Assembly (NCBI GenBank): GCA_016292045.1
Contig: JAEEZX010000067.1
Span: 1 to 53,827 of the forward strand
DNA: 53,827 bases
Reading direction: 5' to 3'
DNA from: Bacteroidaceae bacterium
GTDB taxonomy: Bacteria; Bacteroidota; Bacteroidia; Bacteroidales; Bacteroidaceae
The notes under the pieces were generated by a model. It was not told where the DNA came from. It was given only the letters and a program-made list of their open reading frames with translations, and ran no database searches. Numbering within the stretch: position 1 is the first letter of the stretch; the number at the start of each line of letters is the position of its first letter. Shown here piece after piece: positions 1-7,713 of this stretch. The position numbers and the translations under genes are program-made.

Positions 1-525
1 GCCGACAAGGCACAGCTGGAGAAGTTCATCAAGACTCTCAAGTCCCAGCACCAGTACCCCAACCTCATGTCGCTCATCGTCGGCAAGCGCTACGCAACTG
101 TGGCTGCCGACTACAGCTCAGTGACCATCGCTGACGGCGAGTACACCAAGACCGTTGAGTTCGTCTTCAACGCACGTCCTCTCATCGACGGTCAGGAAGA
201 CCCCGAGTTCAGCGGATCTACGGATTCAGGGAACAGCGGATCTACGGGTGGTTCAAATGCTGAGACCGTACGTCTCACCGTGAGTGCAGGCAACGGCGGT
301 AAGGTGAAGATCGGCGACGGCGAGTACGGCGCAGGTGGCAACACCGACGTAGCACCCGGCACGAGTGTCAGCATCTCGGCTCAGCCCAACGCAGGCTACA
401 GCTTCTCTCAGTGGAGCGACGGCAACACGAGTGCTTCCCGCAGCATAGCCGTGAATGCAGCTATGACGCTGACTGCTTCCTTCACCCTCAACAGCGGTGG
501 TAGCGGCGAAGGAGCCGGCGAATAA
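1..525 (+). CDS. Repeat-domain protein with Gly/Ser-rich linkers (5' end outside window)
   Basis: The frame is open from base 1 to the TAA at 523-525, so the N-terminus lies outside the window; the first in-frame ATG at 67 is probably internal, because the codons before it look coding. About residues 1-62 form an unrecognised N-terminal part. A Gly/Ser-rich linker follows, then a domain of about 70 residues (ending ASFT) with the look of the bacterial InlB B-type repeat (VSAGNGGKV, GTSVSISAQPNAGYSFSQW, AMTLTASFT), and a Gly-rich tail. Such repeats occur in surface proteins and phage structural proteins. The next two genes look like a holin-sized membrane protein and a peptidoglycan peptidase, so a phage-derived role is possible. 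Function unknown. Confidence 0.7.
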   Translation, partial: ADKAQLEKFIKTLKSQHQYPNLMSLIVGKRYATVAADYSSVTIADGEYTKTVEFVFNARPLIDGQEDPEFSGSTDSGNSGSTGGSNAETVRLTVSAGNGGKVKIGDGEYGAGGNTDVAPGTSVSISAQPNAGYSFSQWSDGNTSASRSIAVNAAMTLTASFTLNSGGSGEGAGE

Positions 526-555
526 TTGACAATTGAAAATTGACAATTGACAATT
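525..555. repeat. AATTGACAATTGA-type tandem spacer repeat
   Basis: Near-perfect copies of ATTGACA and ATTGAAA fill the gap between two genes. The same family recurs at 1251-1284. It looks like dispersed spacer repeat DNA, not a promoter. Confidence 0.7.
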
Positions 556-747
556 ATGAAGCGTAAAATCGCTCTCCTCGCATTTTGCTCTGCGGTGGCA
601 TTTGCTGCCGCAGGGCTTTTCCTCCCTCCGCAGGGTGAGATAGACTCCACCGTCTTGATGCTCGTCGCTCAGCTGCTCGTCCTCTGCGCAACACTGCTCG
701 GGGTTGACTCGTACTTCGATAAACTAAAACAACTAATGAATAAATAA
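556..747 (+). CDS. Small two-helix membrane protein, holin-like
   Basis: 63 residues from ATG 556; a TTG nine bases upstream could also be read but lies in the spacer repeat. Residues about 4-22 form one hydrophobic segment and residues about 33-50 (VLMLVAQLLVLCATLLG) a second, with a short basic C-terminus. The size, topology and position just before an M15 peptidase resemble the small membrane protein of phage-derived lysis cassettes in Bacteroidales. No sequence family is recognised with certainty, so the holin role is inferred from context. Confidence 0.6.
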   Translation: MKRKIALLAFCSAVAFAAAGLFLPPQGEIDSTVLMLVAQLLVLCATLLGVDSYFDKLKQLMNK

Positions 748-888
748 CCAGACCCCCCACTAACCCCCTTCACTTCCCCCGTTATCGGGGGACAGAAATC
801 CCAAGGGGGAAGAAATGATTGAGGGGGGGTCTCTTAAACCCAATGCCCCATTATGGTGCTCCCCTTGGGGAGTTAGAGGGGGTCGATT
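748..888. repeat. C-run/G-run inverted repeat between lysis-like genes
   Basis: The spacer holds AGACCCCCC at 750-758 and its complement GGGGGGTCT ending at 832, with inner C-runs and G-runs (775-790, 810-818) that can also pair. A smaller palindrome, CTCCCCTTGGGGAG, lies at 859-872, followed by a G-run at 878-882. It could fold into a large hairpin or be a small MITE-like element. No gene is visible in it. Confidence 0.55.
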
Positions 889-1236
889 ATGCAACTAACA
901 GAGCACTTCACATTGGAAGAAATGCTTCGCAGCGAAACCGCTGAGAAGAAAAAGATAGAGAACCGCATTAATGCGGAAGAAGTGAACAACCTCCAGAAGC
1001 TCTGCCAGAAGGTCCTTGAACCTCTCAGAGAGCACTTCGGCAAGCCGATAAGGATAAACAGCGGCTTTCGCTGCAAGGCACTCAACGAGGCCGTAGGAGG
1101 CGCAAAGAACAGCTACCACACCAAAGGCCGTGCCGTAGATATCCCCTTCGTTCCCGGCTACTACGCCTTCCTGCGCGACAACGTGAAAACAACGGAACTC
1201 ATCAACGAGGGCTCATGGTTGCACATCGCCCTCTAA
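889..1236 (+). CDS. M15-family D-Ala-D-Ala carboxypeptidase-like peptidase
   Basis: 115 residues. The zinc site of the M15 family (M15A_3 type) is visible: SYHTKGRAVDI supplies His and Asp (HxxxxxxD) and WLHIAL at the C-terminus supplies the last His; INSGFRCKALNEAVGG precedes the first ligand as is usual. It has no signal peptide, which fits an endolysin released through a holin, the likely role of the small membrane protein just upstream. The family cuts peptide cross-links or D-Ala ends of peptidoglycan. It could also be a domesticated cell-wall hydrolase. Confidence 0.85.
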   Translation: MQLTEHFTLEEMLRSETAEKKKIENRINAEEVNNLQKLCQKVLEPLREHFGKPIRINSGFRCKALNEAVGGAKNSYHTKGRAVDIPFVPGYYAFLRDNVKTTELINEGSWLHIAL

Positions 1237-1250
1237 GCGGGCTTCGCCCT

Positions 1251-1284
1251 AATTGATAATTGACAATTGATAATTGACAATTGA
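1251..1284. repeat. AATTGATAATTGACAATTG tandem spacer repeat
   Basis: Second copy of the spacer repeat family seen at 525-555, just after the M15 peptidase gene. Units of 7 or 10 bases alternate ATTGATA and ATTGACA. Confidence 0.7.
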
Positions 1285-1297
1285 GAAATGAAAAGTT

Positions 1298-1323
1298 AGA
1301 GCGCTGAAAATTCTCAGCGCTCT
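1298..1323 (+). terminator. Rho-independent terminator after the M15 peptidase
   Basis: A perfect 10-bp stem, AGAGCGCTGA (1298-1307) and TCAGCGCTCT (1314-1323), with a 6-base loop and a T-rich tail (TTCTTG). Confidence 0.8.
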
Positions 1324-1401
1324 TTCTTGTTTCGGACAATCGGACAAGGAAAATGTGAGTCCCTCTTTCCGGCCATTGCGGTTGGCAAAGCTAATAAAAA
1401 A

Positions 1402-1425
1402 CGCTGCGACACGAATGCCGCAGCG
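1402..1425 (-). terminator. Rho-independent terminator of the lipoprotein gene
   Basis: CGCTGCG (1402-1408) pairs with CGCAGCG (1419-1425). On the minus strand the hairpin is followed by TTTTTTATT. It lies about 30 bases past the stop codon of the lipoprotein gene. Confidence 0.75.
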
Positions 1426-1456
1426 AAAACCATACAACATAGTATGACAATTACTA

Positions 1457-2359
1457 TTACCCAACTCTATAACAAATGGCCTTGCATACCTTCTGCTTGA
1501 CGGTTGTTCCAGTGTATTTTTTCGCCCACCAAATCTCTATATCCAACTCTGATGCGGTAAGATTGTTGATGACAATATGATCTACATCGCTGCTACTGTC
1601 GAACACCAGTTGGCCGTTCACTACACGGAATGTTGTCGTTCCGTCCTCGTGAAAACCTGTGCTGCCCTTTTCAATGTATTTCATCACACCCTCTGACGTG
1701 AATTCAAGATAGTCCTCATCCATGTTGGGGAACAGGTCAGCGTTGATTGAACCCTCAACACCATTTGTATAGGTGCTGGTCATCATGCTGAAAATCGGCC
1801 AGTCTCCAGCAATCTTATCTATAACGGCAGAATTGGCGTTCTTGCGCTCTGCCACCAATTCGTTCATAATCGACTGGGGCGTCTTGCCGTCAGGCACCAC
1901 ATAGGCATTCGACGGCGAACCCAGAGTTCCGTCGCTCTTTACGCTTTGGATTATTATCTGATTTGGACTAACAATTGTCACCTGTTTTGTATCCATATCG
2001 CCGTCAGAATCAATAAGCGACACTCTGTTACCTAAAACGACATAACGAGCGGAGAATTGTTCACCACGCACCTCATAATTGTTGCTGCTGCGGGCTTTGA
2101 GTTCAAAACCTGTGCAGGTTCCGCCATTGTTGAATGCTGCACCTTCCATTTCAATCAAATCTGAAGATTCATACACCCAATACCATGTTTTTCCAACGAG
2201 CAAAGATGTCAAGTCAGAGCCTGTGTTAGAACCTCCACCATTATTGTTGATGGGGTCGTTGGGGGTAACATTTTCGTCGTCATCACCACAGGATGTGAAA
2301 CTCAATGCAAGAGTACACACTGCGAAGCACAAAAGGCTTCTAAAAATCCAGTTTTTCAT
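1457..2359 (-). CDS. Surface lipoprotein, lipocalin-like
   Basis: 300 residues. A type II signal peptide ends in FTSC with lipidated Cys24, followed by GDDDEN; acidic residues here act as a surface-export signal in Bacteroidetes. An Asn/Gly-rich linker (residues about 30-50) leads to two beta-rich halves, starting near SLLVGKTWYW and GDWPIFSMM, that read like tandem lipocalin-type domains. It stands alone, with its own terminator downstream. Substrate unknown. A match to DUF5004 or lipocalin_4-type families would need a profile search. Confidence 0.75.
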   Translation of the reverse strand: MKNWIFRSLLCFAVCTLALSFTSCGDDDENVTPNDPINNNGGGSNTGSDLTSLLVGKTWYWVYESSDLIEMEGAAFNNGGTCTGFELKARSSNNYEVRGEQFSARYVVLGNRVSLIDSDGDMDTKQVTIVSPNQIIIQSVKSDGTLGSPSNAYVVPDGKTPQSIMNELVAERKNANSAVIDKIAGDWPIFSMMTSTYTNGVEGSINADLFPNMDEDYLEFTSEGVMKYIEKGSTGFHEDGTTTFRVVNGQLVFDSSSDVDHIVINNLTASELDIEIWWAKKYTGTTVKQKVCKAICYRVG

Positions 2360-2469
2360 TTTCTTTTTTGTTTAAGGGTTAATAAGTAATGCTAACTGTT
2401 TATATTTCAAGTCTTAAAACGAAAATCAAGACATGCAAATAAACCGCCAAAACCCATAAACGCATAAAG

Positions 2470-2802
2470 CGTGAGAGATTGTCCTACTCATCTTGCAACT
2501 GGCTCTGGAAAACCAACAAATGAATGAATAAGATTGTTTGTACCCCCACGCCGTATAGCAGCTACTACTTTGACGTGACGGATACACAAGTAGATATCTA
2601 CATACATAGCGGGCGTACCATACTTCTCATCCCCATTTGTGTAATGAAATTTTCCAGATTTCGTTACAAAGGATAAAGCGTGGAACGCCTTGATTACCCG
2701 GATTTCTCCCCGGGTTTTATGCCTCCCCTTTAAAGGCTTCGCCCCGCTCTCGGGGTGAGGTCTCAAGGTGTCAGAAGTCCCGAAAGACTACTTTCACCGC
2801 CG
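2470..2802 (-). ncRNA. Candidate structured RNA or palindrome-rich intergenic element
   Basis: No convincing gene lies here; a 92-codon minus-strand frame (2488-2766) has no recognisable domain. On the minus strand the region is rich in hairpins: CGGGG/CCCCG (2742-2755), ACCCGG/CCGGGT (2696-2715), the palindrome CCTTTAAAGG (2727-2736), a long interrupted stem between 2629-2646 and 2657-2674, and GTAGATATCTAC (2590-2601). A Bacteroidetes -7 box sits just upstream at 2803-2810. It could be a non-coding RNA, an mRNA leader or a dispersed repeat element. The rest of 2360-3095 holds only repeats and a terminator. Confidence 0.4.
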
Positions 2803-2810
2803 CAAAAATA
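2803..2810 (-). promoter_or_regulatory. Candidate -7 box for the structured element
   Basis: CAAAAATA on the plus strand reads TATTTTTG on the minus strand, matching TAnnTTTG. A TTTG (CAAA at 2833-2836) lies about 22 bases upstream, in the -33 region. It would drive transcription leftward into 2470-2795. Confidence 0.45.
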
Positions 2811-2929
2811 CACTTTTTATTTGAATTACAAGCAAAAACAACGAAAAAAAATCATTACAAGCTAAAAAAATCAATGCGGCCTCCGTAATAATAAGTTGCA
2901 CTAAATGATAAATGAGCCAAGACAACACA

Positions 2930-2961
2930 CTTGTCTACTTGTCTACTAACAACTCGTCAAC
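2930..2961. repeat. CTTGTCTA-type repeat
   Basis: Tandem CTTGTCTA units followed by ACAACTCGTC. Related sequence recurs at 12441-12470 and, inverted, at 52493-52530, each time at the 3' end of a gene. Confidence 0.6.
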
Positions 2962-2962
2962 T

Positions 2963-2996
2963 AAAAAAATGGCTTCACATCGAGGCCATTTTTTTT
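2963..2996. terminator. Bidirectional terminator after msrC
   Basis: A-run plus ATGGCTTC (2963-2976) pairs with GAGGCCAT plus T-run (2982-2996), one G-T pair included. It works on either strand and would end the leftward yicC-gmk-msrC transcript. Confidence 0.75.
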
Positions 2997-3049
2997 TGAC
3001 AAGTTTGACAAGTTTGACAGGAAGATGTTAGAGGTTAGAGGTTAGAGGG
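2997..3049. repeat. TTTGACAAG and GTTAGAG short tandem repeats
   Basis: TTTGACAAG occurs in 9-base steps (2997-3019) and GTTAGAG in 7-base steps (3027-3049). The second family also appears at 7698-7713. Confidence 0.65.
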
Positions 3050-3095
3050 AAGAGGCGCCTAAATTTCAGAATAATCGGAGTATTCCGAAGGCGCC

Positions 3096-3569
3096 TTAAA
3101 AAGAAAGGAGCGCTACCGCTTTTTCGAGGTGTTTTTTGTCGATTTCATCGAAGGTTGACAGTTCGCGGCTGTCGATGTCCAGCACGGCAACGACAACGGA
3201 ATCCTTGAAAACCGGTACAACAATCTCGCTGCGGCTTTCGCTGGAACATGCTATGTGACCGGGAAACTGCTCAACATCCGGTACAACAACCGTCTCGCCC
3301 TGGGCCCACGCAGTGCCGCATACACCTTTACCTTTGCGTATGCGCGTGCAAGCCAACGGTCCCTGAAAAGGACCGAGCACGAGCATGCCGTCCACAACAC
3401 GGTAGAATCCCGTCCACCAGAAACCGAACGTCTCATGCAGCATGCTGGCCATATTAGCCATATTGGCAATGACATCCGTCTCGCTGGAGACAACGGCCTC
3501 CAGCTGCGGCATCAGTTCCTGATACCTTTCCTCCTTGGTGCCTGCCGACACCGTCAATCCTTCTGACAT
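3096..3569 (-). CDS. msrC: Free methionine-(R)-sulfoxide reductase (GAF domain)
   Basis: 157 residues, one GAF domain, the usual size of the fRMsr/YebR family. It reduces free methionine-R-sulfoxide in the cytosol using thioredoxin. Three Cys stand where the family has its redox trio: Cys74 (PLAC), Cys84 (GKGVCG) and Cys108 (HIACSSESRSEIVVP). FWWTGFYRV is the usual substrate-pocket motif. Its start overlaps the end of gmk by 16 bases, so it is the last gene of the yicC-gmk-msrC operon. Identity is firm; the link to gmk is only operon position. Confidence 0.92.
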   Translation of the reverse strand: MSEGLTVSAGTKEERYQELMPQLEAVVSSETDVIANMANMASMLHETFGFWWTGFYRVVDGMLVLGPFQGPLACTRIRKGKGVCGTAWAQGETVVVPDVEQFPGHIACSSESRSEIVVPVFKDSVVVAVLDIDSRELSTFDEIDKKHLEKAVALLSF

Positions 3570-4132
3570 ACGAAATCGCTTACAAGACGGAACACTTCGG
3601 CTTCTGCATCCTCCAGCACATCGTTCACCACAACGTGGTCGAACTGTGTGGAATAGGTCATTTCCTCACCGGCCTTTGCCAGACGTTTTTCAATCTTGTC
3701 GGGCGCATCCGTGCCGCGTCCTTCCAGACGGCTGCGCAGAGTCTCCAGCGAGGGAGGACATACGAAGATGCTGAGAGCCTTGTCGCCAAAATGTTTCTTT
3801 ACATTCACACCGCCCTTCACGTCGATGTCGAAGAGGACATTGATGCCTTTGTCCAGGGCTGCAGTCACAGGAGCACGCAGTGTGCCGTAGAAATCGCCTC
3901 CGTACACCTCCTCGTATTCCAGAAAATCCCCTTTTGCGATGCGCTCGCGAAACTCCTCCAAAGAGAGGAAGAAATAGTCCGCTCCGTCCTTCTCGTTTCC
4001 TCGCGGAGCACGGCTGGTGGCACTCACGCTGAAGGCCAGACGCAGTTCGGGATGTGTGTCCATAAGCCAATGGACGAGTGTGCTCTTGCCGCTTCCCGAC
4101 GGAGCACTGAAGATGATGCATTTACCTTTCAT
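3554..4132 (-). CDS. gmk: Guanylate kinase
   Basis: 192 residues. It phosphorylates GMP to GDP with ATP. The P-loop SAPSGSGKST lies at residues 9-18; the GMP-binding part follows (SVSATSRAPRGNEKDGADYFF), then EYEEVYGGDFYGT and the FDIDVKGG strand. Length is typical. The start overlaps the end of yicC by four bases (ATGA), so translation is likely coupled. Confidence 0.97.
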   Translation of the reverse strand: MKGKCIIFSAPSGSGKSTLVHWLMDTHPELRLAFSVSATSRAPRGNEKDGADYFFLSLEEFRERIAKGDFLEYEEVYGGDFYGTLRAPVTAALDKGINVLFDIDVKGGVNVKKHFGDKALSIFVCPPSLETLRSRLEGRGTDAPDKIEKRLAKAGEEMTYSTQFDHVVVNDVLEDAEAEVFRLVSDFVCQKD

Positions 4133-5001
4133 AATACGTTGAGCACCTGCTCCTTTATCTGTTCCAGTTCGTCTTTCATGCCCACCACGATGAGCTGCAT
4201 CTCAGCCTGATTGGACTTGCTGCCCGTGGTGTTGATTTCGCGTCCCATCTCCTGGGCGATGAATCCCAGTTTCTTGCCCTGCCCGAAGTCGCCTGCGAGT
4301 GTCTCGCGGAAGTAGTTGAGATGGTTGGTGAGACGCTGCTTCTCCTCCGAGATGTCGAGTTTCTCGATATAGAATATCATCTCCTGCTCCAGACGGTTCT
4401 GGTCGTACTGTGCCTCGGGAATGCCGGACAGAGCCTCCAGCAGGCGTGCCCTTATGCGCTCCTTGCGGCTGGTTTCGTACGGCTCGATGGATGCGAGCAG
4501 TTTCTCGATGTTGTCCACCTTCTCGCGGAACATGCGCTCCAGCGCCTCGCCCTCCTGGCGACGGAATGCCACCAGCTGCTCAAGAGCTCCCGTGACAGCC
4601 TCGCGAGCGGCCTGCCATTCCTCCTCAGTCAGCGTCTCATCAGCGTGGCGCGTGAGCACTTCGGGCATGCGCAGAAGCGAAGCTCCGATGTCTTCCGGCA
4701 TGGGAATGCCCTCCTTTGCGGCACCGTGGAACAGCTCCAAGTATTCCTTCATGAGTGCGGTGTTGAGCACTGCGGCCTCGCAACCGCTGTCACGCTCAAA
4801 CCACAGCGAGCACTCCACCTTGCCCCTGAGGAGCTTCTCGCCGATGAGCGAGCGCACCTCCATCTCCTTCTCGCGATAAAGAGTGGCGACACGGGTGGTG
4901 AGATCGAGGGCCTTAGAGTTGAGGGAGCGTATCTCACAACTTATCTTTTTGTCGTTGTAGCTTACGGTGCTTTTTCCGTAGCCGGTCATTGAGAGTATCA
5001 T
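4129..5001 (-). CDS. yicC: YicC-family endoribonuclease
   Basis: 290 residues. The N-terminus MILSMTGYGK and the ending TTGSKSNQAEMQ...VGMKDELEQIKEQVLNVL are family hallmarks (YicC_N and DUF1732). E. coli YicC is a manganese-dependent endoribonuclease acting on RNAs. First gene of the leftward operon with gmk; this pairing is common in Bacteroidetes. Its promoter is the -7 box at 5023-5030, giving a very short leader. Confidence 0.92.
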   Translation of the reverse strand: MILSMTGYGKSTVSYNDKKISCEIRSLNSKALDLTTRVATLYREKEMEVRSLIGEKLLRGKVECSLWFERDSGCEAAVLNTALMKEYLELFHGAAKEGIPMPEDIGASLLRMPEVLTRHADETLTEEEWQAAREAVTGALEQLVAFRRQEGEALERMFREKVDNIEKLLASIEPYETSRKERIRARLLEALSGIPEAQYDQNRLEQEMIFYIEKLDISEEKQRLTNHLNYFRETLAGDFGQGKKLGFIAQEMGREINTTGSKSNQAEMQLIVVGMKDELEQIKEQVLNVL

Positions 5002-5022
5002 GGTTCAAACGTTTTTCAATCG

Positions 5023-5030
5023 CAAAAATA
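5023..5030 (-). promoter_or_regulatory. -7 box for yicC operon
   Basis: CAAAAATA is TATTTTTG on the minus strand and matches TAnnTTTG, about 22 bases before the yicC start codon. Confidence 0.6.
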
Positions 5031-5093
5031 CGAAAAATAGTTATATTGTGAGATAAATAAGCAGACAGAAATGGGTAAATAGTGAATTATTTT

Positions 5094-5102
5094 GTAATTT
5101 TG
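5094..5102 (+). promoter_or_regulatory. Candidate -7 box for tsaB
   Basis: TAATTTTTG resembles TAnnTTTG with one extra base. It lies about 25 bases before the TTG start of tsaB and is divergent from the yicC promoter. Confidence 0.45.
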
Positions 5103-5127
5103 CACCTGAAAAGCGAGCATTTATCCT

Positions 5128-5817
5128 TTGGCTACAATACTTCATATAGAAACGTCTGCGCGCACATGCAGTGTGGCGCTGAGTCAGGACGGAGCGCTGC
5201 TCATGCATAAGGAAGACCGTGAAGGTCCCAATCATGCTGTGCTCTGCGGCGTGTTCTGCGAGGAGGCCCTCTCGTTTGCCGAGAGCCACGCAATTCCTCT
5301 GGATGCCGTTGCCGTGAGTCAGGGTCCGGGCAGTTATACGGGTCTCCGTATAGGTGTGTCCATGGCGAAGGGCATTGCCTACGGACGCGGTGTGCCCCTC
5401 TTGGCTGTGCCAACGCTGCCGCTGCTCTGTGTGCCCCTGCTGCTCAGGGAGAGAGTGGAGGAGGGTGCCCTGCTGGTGCCCATGATAGATGCACGTCGCA
5501 TGGAGGTCTATACGGCAGTCTACGACCGTGCTCTCAAGGAGTTGCGTTCCATTCAGGCTGAGATAGTCACGGAGCAGTCGTTCCGCGATATTCTTGCAGA
5601 GCGCCCCGTATATTTCTTCGGAGACGGAGCTGACAAATGCAAGGATGTCATCAAGCATCCCAACGCCTGTTTCCTGGACGGCATCGTGCCCCTTGCGAAG
5701 AATATGCTGCCGCTTGCCGAGCGGGCTTTTCTGCGTGGAGAATTCCAGGATACGGCATATTTCGAGCCGTTCTATCTCAAGGAATTTGTGGCGATTAAAT
5801 CGAAAAACTTACTATGA
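5128..5817 (+). CDS. tsaB: tRNA threonylcarbamoyladenosine (t6A) protein TsaB
   Basis: 229 residues. TsaB is the partner of TsaD in the cytosolic complex that makes t6A37 in ANN-decoding tRNAs. ILHIETSARTCSVAL is the ASKHA-fold N-terminal motif and SQGPGSYTGLRIG the second hallmark. The start is TTG at 5128: no ATG is in frame between it and the upstream TGA at 5107-5109. An ATT at 5119 is the only other option. It overlaps the next gene by four bases. Confidence 0.92.
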   Translation: MATILHIETSARTCSVALSQDGALLMHKEDREGPNHAVLCGVFCEEALSFAESHAIPLDAVAVSQGPGSYTGLRIGVSMAKGIAYGRGVPLLAVPTLPLLCVPLLLRERVEEGALLVPMIDARRMEVYTAVYDRALKELRSIQAEIVTEQSFRDILAERPVYFFGDGADKCKDVIKHPNACFLDGIVPLAKNMLPLAERAFLRGEFQDTAYFEPFYLKEFVAIKSKNLL

Positions 5818-6305
5818 TGGAAAGACAAATGGAATATAATACGGAGCGTCCCCAGCTCATCCTGCCGGAATACGGTCGCGCTGTGCACGAAGCGGTGGCT
5901 TACTGCCTCACTATCGAGGACCCGGAAGAGCGTCAGGCCTGTGCCGAGCAGATAGTGCGCATCATGGCTTCTGTGGTGCAGGAGCGCTATACTCAGGAGG
6001 ACACCCGTCGCAAGTTGTGGAACCACCTGGCTCAGATGTCGGGCTATAACCTGGATGTGGAATATCCTGTGGAAATCGATCCTCAGGAGGATAACGCCCG
6101 TCCTCAGCCGATGCCCTATCCCATGAAGAATATACGCCGCCGTCAGTTCGGCTATCTTCTGGAGCAGGCAGTGGCCTATGTCAACTCTCTGCCTTACGAC
6201 GACCGTCGCGAGGCTCTCTCAGCTCAGGTGGACGACCTCATCAACCGCGTCGTTTCTCAGCCGGATGTCAAGGAGCCCGTTGCCAAGAAGAAGAAAAAAC
6301 GCTGA
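5814..6305 (+). CDS. DUF4290 family protein
   Basis: 163 residues, helical, ending in a Lys-rich tail (VAKKKKKR). The family is found in Bacteroidetes and usually sits just before murA, as here. PQLILPEYGRAVHEAV and the PYPMKNIRRRQFGYLLEQAV stretch look conserved. No enzymatic motif is seen and no function is known. Starts at ATG 5814 overlapping tsaB (ATGATGG gives a second possible start at 5817). Confidence 0.82.
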   Translation: MMERQMEYNTERPQLILPEYGRAVHEAVAYCLTIEDPEERQACAEQIVRIMASVVQERYTQEDTRRKLWNHLAQMSGYNLDVEYPVEIDPQEDNARPQPMPYPMKNIRRRQFGYLLEQAVAYVNSLPYDDRREALSAQVDDLINRVVSQPDVKEPVAKKKKKR

Positions 6306-6311
6306 TTCCCT

Positions 6312-7622
6312 ATGAGTGCATTCATCATCGAAGGAGGTCATCCCCTCAAGGGCGAGATAACACCCCAGGGTGCCAAGAACGAGGCGCTGCAGGTGCTGTG
6401 TGCTGCGTTGCTCACATCCGAACCGGTGCGCATCAAGAATATCCCCGATATTGCCGATGTGGCCAATCAGATACGACTGCTGGAGGACATCGGTGTGAAG
6501 GTGACGCGTCATTCCCGCGACGAGATGACGTTTCAGGCCGACGAGCTGAATCTCTCCTTCCTCGAGAGCGATGCCTATCTCACGCGCTCTGCACGCCTTC
6601 GCGGCAGCGTGATGTTCATAGGTCCGCTGGTGGCCCGCTACGGTCGTGCGCTGGTGTCCAAACCGGGTGGCGACCAGATAGGACGCCGTCGTCTGGATAC
6701 TCATTTCCTCGGCATCAAGAAACTGGGTGCCGACTTCATCTACGACCGCCAGCGCTCCCTCTTCGACATACGTGCCGAGAAGGGTCTCACGGGCACTTAC
6801 ATGCTTCTCGATGAGGCTTCTGTCACGGGTACGGCTAACATCATCATGGCTGCCGTCCTTGCCAAGGGACGCACCACGATATACAACGCTGCCTGTGAGC
6901 CATATATCCAGCAGCTATGCAGGATGCTCAACACGATGGGCGCACACATTTCAGGCATTGCATCCAATCTGCTAACCATCGACGGTGTGGAGACGCTGCA
7001 CGGCACGGAGCATCTCATCCTGCCCGACATGATTGAGGTGGGTTCGTTCATCGGTATGGCTGCAATGTGCGGTGAGGGTATACGCATACGTAATGTGCGC
7101 TACGATCAGTTGGGCATCATTCCATACACCTTCCGCCGTCTGGGTATCGAGGTGCAGCACGACGGTGACGACATCTTTGTGCCACGTCAGGACCACTATG
7201 AAATAGACTCTTTCATCGACGGCTCGTTTATGACGCTTGCCGACGCTCCCTGGCCGGGTCTCACTCCCGACCTGCTCAGCGTCCTGCTCGTAGTGAGCAC
7301 GCAGGCAAAGGGTTCGGTGCTGATACACCAGAAGATGTTCGAGTCGCGCCTCTTCTTCGTGGATAAGCTCATCGACATGGGTGCTCAGATAATTCTCTGC
7401 GACCCGCACCGCGCCGTTGTGGTGGGTCACGATAAGCAGCGTCCACTTCACGGAGGCCGTATGACCTCTCCCGATATCCGTGCCGGTATAGCCCTGCTCA
7501 TTGCCGCACTCTCCGCAAAGGGTGTGTCGCGTATCGACAACATCGGACAGATCGACCGAGGTTATCAGGACATCGAACAGCGTCTGTCGGCTCTTGGAGC
7601 AGTAATCCGAAGGGAGGAGTAA
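6312..7622 (+). CDS. murA: UDP-N-acetylglucosamine 1-carboxyvinyltransferase
   Basis: 436 residues. It transfers enolpyruvate from PEP to UDP-GlcNAc, the first committed step of peptidoglycan synthesis. The substrate-binding pair AKNEAL (residues 21-26) and the second-half repeats are present. The active-site loop reads KPGGDQIGRRRLD: the position of the usual catalytic Cys (Cys115 in E. coli) is Asp121. Such an Asp keeps activity but prevents fosfomycin alkylation. Six bases after the DUF4290 gene. Confidence 0.95.
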   Translation: MSAFIIEGGHPLKGEITPQGAKNEALQVLCAALLTSEPVRIKNIPDIADVANQIRLLEDIGVKVTRHSRDEMTFQADELNLSFLESDAYLTRSARLRGSVMFIGPLVARYGRALVSKPGGDQIGRRRLDTHFLGIKKLGADFIYDRQRSLFDIRAEKGLTGTYMLLDEASVTGTANIIMAAVLAKGRTTIYNAACEPYIQQLCRMLNTMGAHISGIASNLLTIDGVETLHGTEHLILPDMIEVGSFIGMAAMCGEGIRIRNVRYDQLGIIPYTFRRLGIEVQHDGDDIFVPRQDHYEIDSFIDGSFMTLADAPWPGLTPDLLSVLLVVSTQAKGSVLIHQKMFESRLFFVDKLIDMGAQIILCDPHRAVVVGHDKQRPLHGGRMTSPDIRAGIALLIAALSAKGVSRIDNIGQIDRGYQDIEQRLSALGAVIRREE

Positions 7623-7713
7623 AGGTTAATGGTTAATGGTTAAAGGTTAAAGGTTGCCTTCGACTTCGCTCGGCCTCATTCGCTGCGCGAAAGGAAAGGG
7701 TTAGAGGTTAGAG
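7623..7713. repeat. GGTTAAT/GTTAGAG tandem repeats before rimM
   Basis: GGTTAAT and GGTTAAA heptamers (7623-7654), a GC-rich middle, then GGTTAGA heptamers up to the rimM start. They put about 90 bases between murA and rimM in an otherwise compact operon. No promoter is evident. Confidence 0.6.

Noticed and set aside
2488..2766. A 92-codon minus-strand frame as a gene
   Set aside because: No recognisable domain; the DNA is dominated by palindromes, which fits an RNA or repeat better.
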